Shown piece after piece: positions 50,561 to 62,739 of a stretch of DNA of 64,000 nt. The notes under the pieces are model-generated. The model saw nothing but the letters and a program-made list of their open reading frames with translations. It had not been told where the DNA came from and searched no databases. The stretch comes from Escarpia spicata. Taxonomy: Eukaryota > Annelida > Polychaeta > Sabellida > Siboglinidae. How positions within the stretch are numbered: position 1 is the stretch's first letter; the number at the start of each line of letters is the position of its first letter. Both the position numbers and the translations under genes were made by a program. The stretch lies in assembly GCA_963995525.1 (NCBI GenBank), contig OZ023217.1, positions 23,171,581-23,235,580 of the forward strand, given 5' to 3'.

Positions 50561-50819
50561 CTTAGTAATATAAAAAGTTACTTCGCTCTTCAGCAAGAGC
50601 CCAGTTATTTAGATACGGTTTCACTTTTTTTTTTTAAACATGTTTACTTGTTAGATATTTGACAGAAGCAGACAGCTCATTCCAGATCTTGACACCATTG
50701 TAGCAAAAATTGCTCTTGGCTACACCATGTACCATAGGCAAGACAACGTTATGTTCAGAATTATGAGTACAGTGACTGTGTTGAGTGCTTAATCGAGTGA
50801 AATTGTTGTACAAATATCA

Positions 50820-51650
50820 GAGGTGTGAAGTCTCATGGTTTATCAGTGAGTCTTTCAGTGAGATTTTTCGTTAACTTACACGGATTCGGATATAGCCGTC
50901 ACCAATATATCTGTTACACGTGCTTCGCATCCCCGCAACGTCCTTGGCGCCGCGGCACGGGCTTGATGATTACTAGTTTTTTGTTGTGGCGCCCCTGGTG
51001 GCATACAGTAAGGCGCCTCGCTTATGTCTCATTTCTTGGAACCTGACCAAGTTGAAGTTTGGCGAGCATCACGCCTGGTGCGCAGTGTGTTTCCGCGACG
51101 TAAAGGTCGCGGCGTCGGGCGTACATGATGTTCGCGAGCATATCAAGTCAAAATTGCATGCCAGGCAACTGAAGTCAGTGCAACAACACACACCGATGAC
51201 TTCTCTTTTCAAGGCGAGGGCGGCCACTCCTGATTCGACCATGTAAGCTGAGGTGATGTTCGCATATTCTGTGGTGGAGCACAACCTCCCAGCAGTCTCA
51301 GTCTGCCACACAACAACTCGATCAGGCTCCGAGAGAGCGTTCTCGATGGTTCGCAAGATCCACACCAAGGCACGCAAGAACTTGCACGTGGACACGATTA
51401 CTGCTTTCATGCAGTGCAAGATGAACTGTGACAGTTCTTGCTATGACTTTGATGTGATGCCACAGCAGCTGCGTGAGGCCAAGCGGGCATCCCACCAGTA
51501 CAACCTGGAGCACCCCACACTGCCCACAGGCACCCACTAAATTGGCCAATGCAGTGCACACTGACTTTACTTGTTTTGTATTATATTAGGTGTGTTTTTG
51601 TGCTAAATTTATAAGGATTTTCTGTTTATCTCAAGGATATCTGTTCCAGA
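50820..51650 (+). mobile_element. hAT-family DNA transposon, internally deleted
   Basis: Interrupts the LINE tail at 50600-52244. Contains the first and last parts of a hAT transposase joined without the catalytic middle. The exact ends and 8-bp duplication could not be fixed by eye, so boundaries are approximate. Confidence 0.75.
50986..51540 (+). pseudogene. hAT transposase, BED finger fused to dimerisation end
   Basis: A BED-type zinc finger, AWCAVCFRDVKVA ... DVREHIKSKLHARQL (C-X2-C ... H-X5-H), is followed by AEVMFAYSVVEHNLPAVS, the segment that follows BED in the ZMYM/hAT group. It then jumps to GSERAFSMVRKIHTKARKN and ITAFMQCKMN, the hATC dimerisation region at the carboxy end. One stop (TAA at 51244-51246) lies between the parts in the same frame. 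The RNase-H-like catalytic core is missing. The GC content here is higher than in the flanks. Confidence 0.87.
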
Positions 51651-52336
51651 TCTCACTGGTAACAGATAATCAGGGTTGATACCTCTGAAATATTCAGGTG
51701 CAGTAACATTATACACATATATACATTATACATATGATTCAACATTAGTTGATTGACACAATCAGAAGTATTTAAAATATCAACTTTGTTAAGTTCATAT
51801 TATCCAATAGGCAATATGTGTTCGGGACCGATATTTAGAACAAAACATACCTTTTTTGGGGTTATTTGTAGCTTTTGTGAGTTTCTTACTTATGCCCAAA
51901 TACCAGCCTAACGTTACATAATCAAAATAGTATTGTATCAAAGCAGATGTAAGTAGTTTACATGATTTTTCATTTAGAAGGTTGCCATGCCTACAGTATA
52001 GGCTATACATAAATTTCAGCCTTGATGTACACTTATTCAGTATAGAGTTCACAATAGGGGTCAATACACAGATGGTTTTTCCATTGGCGACCATGTTAAC
52101 GTTTTGTCTGATTATAAGAAAACGTGACCTGCAAAATGCTTTAAACTTCTCACCTGCTGTTATCATTATCTCATTGACATGCTGATAGATTTTAACAAAA
52201 CTTGCATACTTCCAGCTCTCGTAAAATGCCTGTATGTGTGACACCCATCAATATTTACAAATGCCGGCAAGCATTACTCCGCAAACAGGTCACACAGGCA
52301 AATTGCTGCCAAATATCCTTCCGCTTATTCAAATCA

Positions 52337-52508
52337 TCTAAAAATCTACCGTTTTACAGTCAACACCTTCTACAATCACACATGAAAATCTGCCTACTCA
52401 AATGCACTTATGTCACAGTATGTGAATTTTTTTAAATCATTTCTCAAAAATACACTGCCTTTTTCTTCTGTAACCAAACAGGAAGTCTAACTAGAACATG
52501 ACTCCAAG
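52337..52508. repeat. Dispersed direct duplication, copy 1
   Basis: Shares TTTTACAGTCAACACCTTCT, ACAATCACACATGAAAATCT, GCCTACTCAAATGCACTTAT and AAGTCTAACTAGAACATGAC with 52873-53028, 536 bp away. Confidence 0.93.
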
Positions 52509-52872
52509 TAGACATGGCAATTTTGGAGAAAATGTTCAAAACAAAATATTTTATAGGCACCAAGATTACAATCGCTCTGCAATTTTATTTTTGGTAATCC
52601 CTCCATATGTTTGTGTTTTATGCACATTTCAAAGGTGCCACCAAACTTGGCAAGGCATCAGAAAAATCAGCACTTCACTGCTGGACAATTTGTAATCTAA
52701 CAACATTCTCAGGTGGCACGCATGAAGTCCTATAACAGTTTCCCAGAAAGTCCAATATGTGTTTTATAAGAATATTCAATACAGCCAGTTGTTATATGTT
52801 ACATTCAAATTTATATTGATTTTATGATCTTGTGCCCTATTTACAAAGGTAAACATCAACAAAATGTTTAAA

Positions 52873-53028
52873 TCTAAAAATCCACCATTTTACAGTCAAC
52901 ACCTTCTACAATCACACATGAAAATCTGCCTACTCAAATGCACTTATATGTCACAGCATGTGAATTTTGTACTGCATTTTTCTTCATCTATAACCAAACA
53001 GAAAGTCTAACTAGAACATGACCCCAAG
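52873..53028. repeat. Dispersed direct duplication, copy 2
   Basis: Near-identical to 52337-52508 apart from a few substitutions and small gaps; about 360 bp of unrelated sequence lies between. Confidence 0.93.
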
Positions 53029-53039
53029 CCAAGGGCCAA

Positions 53040-56000
53040 TAGATTCACCAGAAAGTTCAAATTTCACACCTAGGTCATTGACAGAGTCCAGGTTTAATAT
53101 CATGACCTTGACATTGCATAACAAAGTTCTTGGTGAGATGTTTTTTGCTTCCTGTTTGTCCATAACAATGTCATGTGCATTGCCATTGCCCATTGGCTAC
53201 CTAGCAGCTCAGACACCTCTGCATTACTATAATTTTATTTGCACTATTACAAAGTGTAATGTTATTAACATGAAGAACATCCGCCATGGGCATGGTGTTG
53301 TCGTTTTAGTTAAGAACTTAAGAAGATACTAAAAAATAACAGCAGCTGTCACTCACTGGCGCTGACTGTCAGTGACAGTGTCACTGGCCCTTCATCATGC
53401 CATGACTTAGCCTGGCCTTAGCAGCCTAGTTTAGACTCCGTCGAAGACTGTAATTGGCGGTATTCGGAACTGTCAGTATACTAACACTTACCTTGGTAGA
53501 GTTTGGCTTTCACAGACCAACGATTTGAGACGTACTGGCTGGTGTAATCCAAGCAATAAGAGAATCAACAGAGTTAACGTTAAAATGTTTCTTTCTCAAG
53601 TGGCATATTCCTGTTTATAAAACGCCTGCTCACGTGATCAAGAGGGAGTAACATTTATTTAACAGTTTATCAAAAGATATATTGTTTTAGTTTAAGCCAA
53701 ACTAAGATAGGGCTAAATTTGCATTACAATGCTTACGTCAATGCTGCATGAAGAAAATCAAATTGTTACAAAATATACAAATTAGACTTGATAATAGACT
53801 GTTAAAACATTCCTAGAGAAAAGCAATAGACTATCCCTCATTTTTGAGCGCCACTTAACGGGGGTAATCGGTACTAATTGTCACGCGTAAAACTGCGTAG
53901 GTGCGAACGATAATTTCCCCTTCTTCCACAGTTGTGTCCAGGTAATAAAACAATAACACAAGGACTTGTATGTAAAGTGTGTGTTAATAATAACACAAAA
54001 ACGTGTATAGATATTTCTCGTTTTTCATTGAGAATGAGTATATTACATTTTCTTACATTATCGCCCACGATAATTAATAATAATTTCAAAGTTCTATTGC
54101 GCCTAAATCATGGAATAATGTCATATAAAATACTAACATTACAACTAATCTTTCTGGATGTAATTGTTGTTATTAATTCATATTGACTTGTTTTAAATAA
54201 ATATGATAATTATATAAAATAAATAATTAAAGTTGACAGTCAATGTGAATGGTTTTTTTAATGAACTGTGCATTCCATTGTCAAAATACTACCTTGCAGT
54301 CCTTGTGTTCCAGAGTATGATATAAACAGCTGGTAGAATAAAGTAGCCAGCACACCAAGGAGATTCGTTCGAGACCCGGTCGAGACGCAACCGTCTCGAT
54401 CAAGTCTTGAGGATCTAAAATTTTTGATATTTGCAATATAGAAGTAGAATTACAGCATTTGTGTGTAATCAAATACAACTGCAATTACGAAATTTGATCC
54501 AGCCCTGGGTTAGTCATAGGTAGCATTATTTCTAGGGTTAGGCTTCCAATGAATATATGCAAGTGACTCTTAACATCGGGACATATTGTCATGCGACTAG
54601 AGAATGTCACGGTGATATCTGCCGCCTATGTTTTGTTGTTCCATGAGTGGATTCAAACTAGTTTTATATAATTCATGGGAAATATATTTTCCAGTCAGTG
54701 CTTTTTGGAAAATGTTTTTTTACATCTTTTTGTGTGCATATTATGCTACATGATATGTTATTTCTTATGTCATTAAACTATGCATTTAAAATCGTTATGA
54801 AAAATGAAGCAAGTGGTGCGGTAGTTCTTATATTCTGTTGTAGCTTTCATTAATTATTTCATTAATATTATACAACAAATGGTCTGAAAAAACACATGCA
54901 GGTTTTTTGTTAAGAGCTGGGACCCGGATAATTTACCCGGCTATGGCAATCCATGTACGCAGCTATCGAGAACGGAGAAGCATCAGAAGGGAAGCTTTTT
55001 ATTAGCACTCGTGATTCGCAAAACACGCTTTCGAGTGCTTTAGCATTAAACATTGTGCTGTACAGTGTCTATAAGTTCCACAAACAGTTCAGCACATCAA
55101 TAATGATTTTGACATATATGGCAACAAAACAGCGCGGTCAATGACTGTCGTTTTTATGTTAATATGTCTGTCCAGAGTTTCTGGTTCGTGTCATCCCTCT
55201 GAATTGACTTCCCACTATTATTAGGGTTACTTGTAATTCCCAATAGAGTCTGCCACTTTGCTTTTTCATAGACGGGCACCCCTAGCAAACCACTAGGCAA
55301 GCAACAACATAGCGACATTGTTTCACAAATTAAAACAATCTAAGACTGACCTAAGAAGCAGAAATGTTAGAAGTCGTAGAATGTAGCCACATACAACAAA
55401 ACGAAACTGTATTTATTTAATTTGTATGATATGTTTTTAACCACACTTTTTTTATATCAATAGTGATTCAGTAGGCCTAAATAGCGCTCCAGTTTGCATC
55501 AACGTCGATGTTATATTGCTCTTTTCACATGCGTTCTGCACTAACCCACAGCTGCAGCAGTGCAGACTGACACAAACCGGAGCACTAGTTGGGCATCAAA
55601 TGTGGCATGGAACTCAATATTTTATTCGTATTTTATATGTAGAATAGTCGAAAGAACACACTGATGTTTAAAATGTAGACAAACATTTATGTTTATTTAT
55701 GGTATATAACGATGACATTGAGGTGGCCTAATTGGTTTCTGCACGTCTTTAATAAGATTCCCATCCAAAGCTACATGCTTCAGATAGCAATTGGACAACT
55801 AAGAAACCTTAGGCTTATCGAGAATCCAACAATTTTAACTTATTAACAACTAGAAATATCAACTTGCTAGATCCATTCAGAGTATCATATTTGTATAGTG
55901 ATATATGATATGTAATTTATTAAGATTTGGCTATGCCTAGCGGCAAACACAATGTTGCAATCTTGTTATGTTGGAAATAACATATTTATGAATAAAGGGA

Positions 56001-57520
56001 AACAAAAGGCATCTTTTGGAGCCTTAAAAGAAATGGTAGTGTGACAATGTATAGTTTATCAACTAAGTGAATAACGATGGGAATTCTGCTAGCAGTTATT
56101 TTACGATGGACATGTTTCAGTTATAAAGCTTTTGATAACATTTGTGAAACATTTAAATATTATGTTAAATCTGTATTTTTATATTTAATATTATGAAACC
56201 AATTTAAGAGCGCTTGAGGAAAACAACCCTCCTGCATTTTGACTTGGAGCTAGATTAATCTTTGCGATTCCTGGATGCATGTATGTTATTTGTACTATAA
56301 TAGTAGGGTAGGTAGGAGAATGAATGTCATCATAGCATTGTTTACAGATACTATTGCATTCCAAATAAGCGTATATGTACGGCTATTTATTTGGACTAAA
56401 AATGCTAGCCTATACGGTCTTATTGGTGAATTTGAACTGCTCGACTAGTTTACAATCCACATTGACACATTTCCATTTTTCCACATTCTTTAATGCATTT
56501 TTCCACATTAACACATGAGTGTCTACCATTTGAATTTTACTTGTAAATGCACACAATATTAAACAGTAATAATTTTAACATTAACTATATGTACACTAAC
56601 ATAACAGAGCTAAGTTACACTAACATAATGTAACTTTTCATTGCATATATATTCATAAATAAATAATTAAAATTAGGCCTTGAAAATGTACAGATATGTA
56701 TGTAAGCATACTATAATAATAAAGTGCAAATCATAAAATAATATTTTTATTTACCAAACTACCTATAATAAATGTTGTTCCAAATGTATGTCCTGATTGT
56801 TCAAACTCTGCCCAATGCTAGTACTTGTATTAGTGTTGCACTCAGATGCCTGTACACAGTACATTTGCCACATCTTTTAAAGTGTTTCCGAGACAACTTT
56901 CAAACACCATAAAATTTAATCCAAAGGAGTCTGACTCATGGAAAACTTCACTGCCGGTGGCAATGCCGCTGATATTTACTTTAGACTTGGCGTTCGTTTG
57001 GCTTTGTTATTGAATGCAACCGTTCGCGTGATAAGAGTTTAATCTTGACGAACTATTGTTGAATCCAACCAACGTTGCATTTACCGTCTCCTATAACCGT
57101 GTCAGATCGAACTATGCATTGGATGCAGCCTAACCATGCCCGCCAAGATAAACTGGTGGTGTTTGTGAACCGGCGGTGTTGGGCCGATAATATTTTGGCG
57201 AATTGAATCGGCGGGACACTTTTTGAATCGGCGGCTGCAGATTCAAAGGTGTTAATTTTGAACACTGTTTATAGTGTTCACATTATTGTGTTATTATAAT
57301 TCAAACTGTTCATATACTCAGTGATTACTGTTTTAAAAGCGGAAAACACTCTGTAAGTATTAAACTTCTGCTTTCTCCATTTCGACCACAATTCAAACAT
57401 AAAATCATATATCTATTATAATTATTATATCATATTATAAAATTGTGGAAATAAAATGTATTATTATTATTAATCGAATCAGCAAAGTGTGAAGAGAAAT
57501 AACTGTTAACATATTTGTTG
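53040..57520. other. Intergenic upstream of UBL5, nothing recognised
   Basis: AT-rich. Short open frames have no homology that I can identify. The promoter of UBL5 is probably in the last 1-2 kb, but a non-coding first exon cannot be placed by eye. Confidence 0.45.
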
Positions 57521-57542
57521 CCTTTCATTGCAGGAGCAGACA

Positions 57543-57598
57543 ATGATTGAGATAACATGTAACGATCGTCTTGGTAAAAAAGTTCGAGTCAAGTGCAA
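57543..57598 (+). CDS. UBL5: UBL5 exon 1 (start codon)
   Basis: Codes residues 1-18 plus two bases of Asn19; donor GTATCC. The exon itself begins at 57533 after a CAG acceptor, so the upstream exon is non-coding. Confidence 0.96.
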
Positions 57599-58615
57599 GT
57601 ATCCTTTTGAAGAAAACACACTGCCTGCCGTTCGACCAATGTTAAGAAATGTTAAAATAAACCTCAACACTCCAGTTAGCAAACATTGTTTAATTAAAGT
57701 TGTTTTACTGAACCAGCTAGTTTCCATGTCTTGGGTTTGTTGAAAAGTGATTTCAATGATTAGTATAATTTTCTAACTGCTTATGAAGTAATAAACTAGG
57801 TAGTTTCTTATAAATACAGTTTTGTGTTAAAATATATTATGTGTTCAACCTGCTACACATTAATTTTTGTTATATAAATTATAATGTTTGCATAGTAAAG
57901 TTGTTTAAAAATTTGTTGTTTTGTGATCTCCATTTTGACATGTTAAATGCATTAAAAGTACACTGTCCTTGACTTACACTCCAGTGAAGACGACACAATT
58001 GGAGATCTAAAGAAGCTGATTTCAGCCCAGACCGGAACACGATACGACAAGATTGTCCTGAAGAAGTGGCAAGTTTTCTATCACTAATATATTTGTACAA
58101 TCTATCACGATTTCTACTTCTCAGACGTTTTAGAATTAAATGTAAAATTTAATTTTAGATACATTTTTTTGGCTGGTCTCAATAAACGATTACATGATAA
58201 AATGTAAAGTTTTGTATTCATAATAAAAAAAATGTGTCAGTAATCACAAATCCATAATTGCATTGTGTAATTGTTGCTAATTACTATTGGAAAACCATTT
58301 TTGTAAGTACAGGAAACTTTATGAAAATGATCCATATCCAACCTGCTGTTCCCATGTATTCTAATTCTGTTTGCATAAAAATGTAATGCATAGTGATTAT
58401 GTTGTTGTTTTCTTAGGGTAATGAAAATTTTCTGCAGTAATGTAATTGTAATGAAGATTGTGTAATTGGACCCATTATTGGACCAGTTGGATGGTGTTTG
58501 CTCAGTTCAGAATAAATGGCAGCTTTGTGTAATTACCTAGCATACCGATAGTAATTATAACTTTGCTACTTTCTTGTAATTCACTGTAGTGTCTATGAGG
58601 AATTATATGTGTGTG

Positions 58616-58663
<48 letters not shown>

Positions 58664-59831
58664 TACAATGTACCAGGTGTACTATCCCACACAGTGAATT
58701 ACTAAACACCTGTTGTGGACTCCCAGAGGTAATGTTTGATAGAAACTGGTGTTGTCGTCGCACACACTACTTGCACTTAGAATTGTGTCAGTTTTTTACT
58801 GTTAACTAACATTATACTTTGACTATTAAAGGGACATTGTTGGTTCGTTTTTATTATAAAAAAACACGTTATACAGTACAAAACGACATGTGTTTTACTC
58901 TATTTTCTCTCTGCTCACCTAGTGACAGTATGTCTCACAACATTATTCCAGGTACCTGTTTTTGACTGAGTAAAACCGTCACGTCTTGAAATGTCTAACG
59001 TTTCTTCCCCCAGGTACACCATTTTCAAAGACCACGTCACACTTGAAGACTGTATCCTTTTATACGTGCTGTGTTTCCCAGGCAGAAGGTTTCAGTAGGT
59101 GGGAAACTATTTCTTCAGGGAGGGTTCATGCCACAATGGGGGTGACGTCTGGTTGTTTGCTCAGTCAAGAAGACTGGGATTTGAGTACAGCTGCCATTTT
59201 TTAAACTTAGGCGATTTTGTTCATCCCACATTGCTGTAGATAGGTGTGGGTGCATTTGGAAGAAACATAATAACTGCAGCATGACAGAAGGCATATTGGT
59301 GATGCAGTATCCAGTTCTGCCAGGTGGAGGAGGGTAAAACATATTCACTCGATACCAGTTACCTTTGCAAACATGAACCATCTGAAAATAGTGAAAATGT
59401 TCACTAAGTTGGAAGGATAATTTAAAGTAAATCACATTTTCTTCTATGGGAATCATGAACAACTGTTAAGTAGAAACTAACTTCAATGATTCGATCACCA
59501 TCATTATCAGGAACTGGGTACACTCGGCCTACTTGCAACACCATCATAATTTTTTATGAAGACTGTCAGTAGGAGTAGAAACATTGCAGTGAGTTAATTT
59601 CACACTTGTTTTATGACTTTGTAGACAATTTTATTTTAAATATCGGAAAACAGTCTATGACAAATGTCTAAAATTAAAAACTTTTTGTAATATATTTTGT
59701 ATTATAACATATGAGCATAGTTGCTTGGCCATCATGGAATAATTTATTAAGCCATTTCATGTACAAAGTTTGAATTTACTACACATATATGTGAAAGCTA
59801 CATGATGTTCAAACCATCATCTTGTGGGTCA

Positions 59832-59900
<69 letters not shown>

Positions 59901-60014
59901 AAAGATATGTCAGTTGTTGGAATCTAGTGCCCAGTTTTGTGTGTACCATTATCCTTAAGTTTGTCTGCAGATGAAATTCACGATGGAATGAACTTGGAGC
60001 TGTATTATCAGTGA
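57543..60014 (+). CDS. UBL5: UBL5/Hub1 ubiquitin-like protein, complete, four coding exons
   Basis: Exons 57543-57598, 57985-58068, 59014-59051 and 59971-60014 join to a 73-residue protein, exactly the family's length. It starts [18 protein letters not shown], continues [20 protein letters not shown] and [20 protein letters not shown], and ends [13 protein letters not shown]. As in other UBL5 proteins, the carboxy end is a di-tyrosine plus one residue, not the di-glycine used for conjugation. UBL5/Hub1 binds the spliceosomal protein Snu66/SART1 non-covalently and supports splicing; in some animals it also acts in the mitochondrial stress response. A CAG acceptor 10 bp before the ATG shows a 5'UTR intron. 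Introns 1 and 3 are GT-AG; intron 2 is GC-AG. Confidence 0.97.
57985..58068 (+). CDS. UBL5: UBL5 exon 2
   Basis: Acceptor CCAG, codes the end of Asn19 through two bases of Trp47. The donor is GCAAGT, a non-canonical GC donor with an otherwise ideal +3 to +6. Confidence 0.94.
58611..58664. repeat. GCGT microsatellite in UBL5 intron 2
   Basis: (GTGC)n tetranucleotide run of about 13 units; the Cys-Val-Arg-Ala open frame over it is an artefact. Confidence 0.95.
59014..59051 (+). CDS. UBL5: UBL5 exon 3
   Basis: Acceptor CCCCCAG; codes the last base of Trp47, then [12 protein letters not shown] and one base of Tyr60. Donor GTATCC. Confidence 0.95.
59833..59893. repeat. GT microsatellite in UBL5 intron 3
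   Basis: About 30 GT dinucleotides, roughly 75 bp before exon 4. Intronic GT runs near acceptors can influence splicing. Confidence 0.97.
59971..60014 (+). CDS. UBL5: UBL5 exon 4 (stop codon)
   Basis: Acceptor GTCTGCAG; codes the end of Tyr60, then [13 protein letters not shown] and TGA at 60012-60014. Confidence 0.96.
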
Positions 60015-60672
60015 GGAGAGATGGGATTGCACTGTGAATGACATTTCATTTGCCCGAATAACACTCGACAAGTGCAGGGTAACATATGTACAGAAAGCGC
60101 AGCCCTGAAAGCGTAGCCCTATTGTTGGTGCGCCACTGAAACGTCATGTAATTCCTCATGTGCTAGTCAAGAGAGATCACAAATTGATGGCTTAACTGGT
60201 ACAATTTCTGTTTTGCTCCGGGAGTAAAACGAAATATTAACAAGTCAATAGATGGAGGTCGGTTTTATTGAGCAGGAGGCTAAACTTGATCATTCACACT
60301 ATATATTTCAAGTAGCATGCAACAATGACCGAAAAGTGTTTTAAGGAATGGTTATTTTGGCTTTATGGCTAAAACTAGTGATCATGTGATGGTTAATGTT
60401 CTATTCTAGAGAAGAAAACTTGTGCTTAATGTTTGCTTTCATATTTTCATACATTATTGTGCTGTTTTTCTCTCGTTCCGTTGTAATTTTTATCTAAGCT
60501 GAAACTTGACCATGAAATTATATTTCATTGTTTAAAGCTCAAAGATGCTTACTGGTACTTAGGAAGAATGGCAATTTGTATTTTAAGTTGTACAGGATAC
60601 TTAACAGATTGGTTGCTAAAACAATACTTCACCCGGTTGATGGTTGCCAACCCTATCGTAGTAATTTGAATT

Positions 60673-60678
60673 AATAAA
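60673..60678 (+). terminator. Candidate UBL5 polyadenylation signal
   Basis: AATAAA 660 bp after the stop codon, followed by GTTGTAG and TTTGTCATTTGTTCG, a GT/T-rich downstream stretch. No closer canonical signal was seen. Confidence 0.55.
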
Positions 60679-61214
60679 AGAACACTGTAAGTTGTAGCCA
60701 TTTGTCATTTGTTCGAAATTCGTCCATATTGTGGGGATTTGGGTCACAATTTTAAAACGGCACTTATCAGTACACAGTTTTGCATGAATGTCGCTGAAAT
60801 ATTTTGTGTGCGGTCTAGCAAGTCCAATGGGATGGTTCGTACATTTAGTTTTTTTATTTCGTCCAGGGCAATGGGAATTCTTGGAGGGTCACATACATAT
60901 GAATGCCATTTCCCCCGGGCAATGCCAGGTAACTCGGCAAGTGATTATATAAAGCATGAATATGTTATATTGCACTGTATCTTCTTAACTAATGATGCTG
61001 GTCTACACAGGCAGCTAGATCAAAGCAGGCTAAAACACTCCAGTACCAAGGGGGAGACAAGTATAGGATAGATCAATGTGTTTTAGCCCTTAGATCTAAA
61101 TATTAGTCTATAGGATTTTTTTGCAGATATTTTTCTACAGACTTTTTAGTCCTTTGGGCCAAAGGTCCAACAGACTATTGCCATCACGCTGCATCCACCG
61201 TTAGCTATCGTATC

Positions 61215-61790
61215 TCAGAAACCGTTCAGTAACTTTTTCTCTAATTTTGCATAAACGTATCTTAGGGTACTGTCACTATGTACGAGGAATCTGTATTTGA
61301 TTGAATTGTTCCAAGGGCCCCCCAGGGCCCAAAAAACGTAATTTTTCACATTTTGCAATTTTTTTAAAGAACTCCATAAACGTTTTCTCAAATTTTGCAT
61401 ATACATTTCATGTGGTAGTGCCACTGTACACAATAAATCAGTATTTGATTGAATCATTCTAAGGGCACCAAAGGTCCCCTAAAATGCTAAATTTGCTAAC
61501 TAAATTGTTTACAGCAGGAGAACAGCCCAGGAGCTCTATTGACAACTGGCTGGCTACACTCCTTCCCTCAACTAATCCCTTTTCCTACAACATCTGTCAC
61601 ATGCAGAGTCTGTGTCTTGCATGGATCATAGGTTGTCTTTTCTGTTATTTCAAAAAGCTGTTCAGTAACATTTTCTGTAATTTTGCATAGACGTCTCTTA
61701 GGGTAATGTCGCTGTACACAAGAAATTTGTGTTTGATTGAATCATTCTAAGGGCACCTCAGGGCCTCCCCAAAAGCTGAATGTTTACATT
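61215..61790. repeat. Degenerate tandem repeat, three or more units
   Basis: Units near 61215, 61365 and 61660 share TCAGTAACNTTTTCTNTAA, TTTTGCATANACG, TTAGGGTANTGTC, TGTACACAA and TTTGATTGAATCATTCTAAG. Spacing is about 150-290 bp and identity roughly 70-80%. Origin unknown. Confidence 0.8.
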
Positions 61791-61799
61791 TTGTCTGTT

Positions 61800-62680
61800 T
61801 CTGCCTGGACTAGGTTGGCAGAGTGCCAAGTGACCCACCCCCACCTCACTCTCTGCCTGCTATTTTTTTTTAATAGAAACACTAATCTGCAATTGGTCAC
61901 TGGCAAAGGCTTGTGTCAACAGACAGCACCCACTAGACCCCTGTTAAGCTGGACAGTTGCATGTATGTTTTAAGCTGTGTCAAACAATGGGCTGTAACTA
62001 ATGTGTAATGGGAATCCCTACTGCACTGGTAGAACCTGGGGAACTTTAAAACAGCAGTAAACATAATTATCAATGCAATATAAATATATAACCTAGGATT
62101 AAAAAAGTAAAATAACGTAGGTATGCTCGAAAAAGTTAAAGCATATTTAGGCAAAAATTTTAAGGAATATAATTCGGATGTTTTACTATACATGTTGCAG
62201 CTATTCCGTCACTCCAGATACATTAGTATTATGTCGTTACTACTGTTTTTAACTGTCATTACTACTGTTTTTAAATCAAAATGCATGCTATGCATATGTA
62301 CCTTTTTAAGAAATAAAATTTTATCATAGTTCATCTCTTTCTTTCCATTCTGGGGGAGTGTGGTAGGGGCAAAATGAGAACAGATAATGCGTGTGCATTT
62401 TTTAAACAATGTTTTATTGTGCTACATGCAATATTGCAGCTCACCAACTCTCCTGCAAGGTTTCTACAACCACTGGAAATTGGCATAAATAGCAGATTAT
62501 TGGGATGAAATCCGACAGTATTTTGTTAATAACACATTAACTAATATATACAATATTCACGAAATGGTCTACTCGAATACTTTATTTCCAGGTGTATCTT
62601 CACTGGCATGCATATAGTCTAGAGAGCTACTAAACATGTCAACACTTTACTTCCATCATAACTCTTAATGATCTGTAACG
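61800..62680. other. Intergenic, nothing recognised
   Basis: No gene or transposon seen. Confidence 0.45.
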
Positions 62681-62739
62681 ATGATTCACCAAAAATGTTT
62701 CATTAATAATTACAAATATAGTATACAATATAGGACTTC

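Larger units (their letters stand above)
50600..52244 (-). pseudogene. CR1-like LINE reverse transcriptase tail, split by a hAT insertion
   Basis: The minus open frame at 52244-51795 reads VNMVANGKTICVLTPI-like sequence, LLTSALIQYYFDYVTLGWYL and SKKLTKATNN. It continues in frame to ELNKVDILNTSDCVNQLMLN and APEYFRGINPDYL-like sequence near 51660. After an insertion of about 800 bp the tail resumes near 50815: YNNFTRLSTQHSHCTHNSE, VVLPMVHGVAKSNFCYNG and VKIWNELSASVKYLTS. These are the standard carboxy-terminal landmarks of this LINE group. Confidence 0.82.

Noticed and set aside
58609..58809. Cys-Val-Arg-Ala repeat protein
   Set aside because: Translation of the GCGT microsatellite inside UBL5 intron 2.
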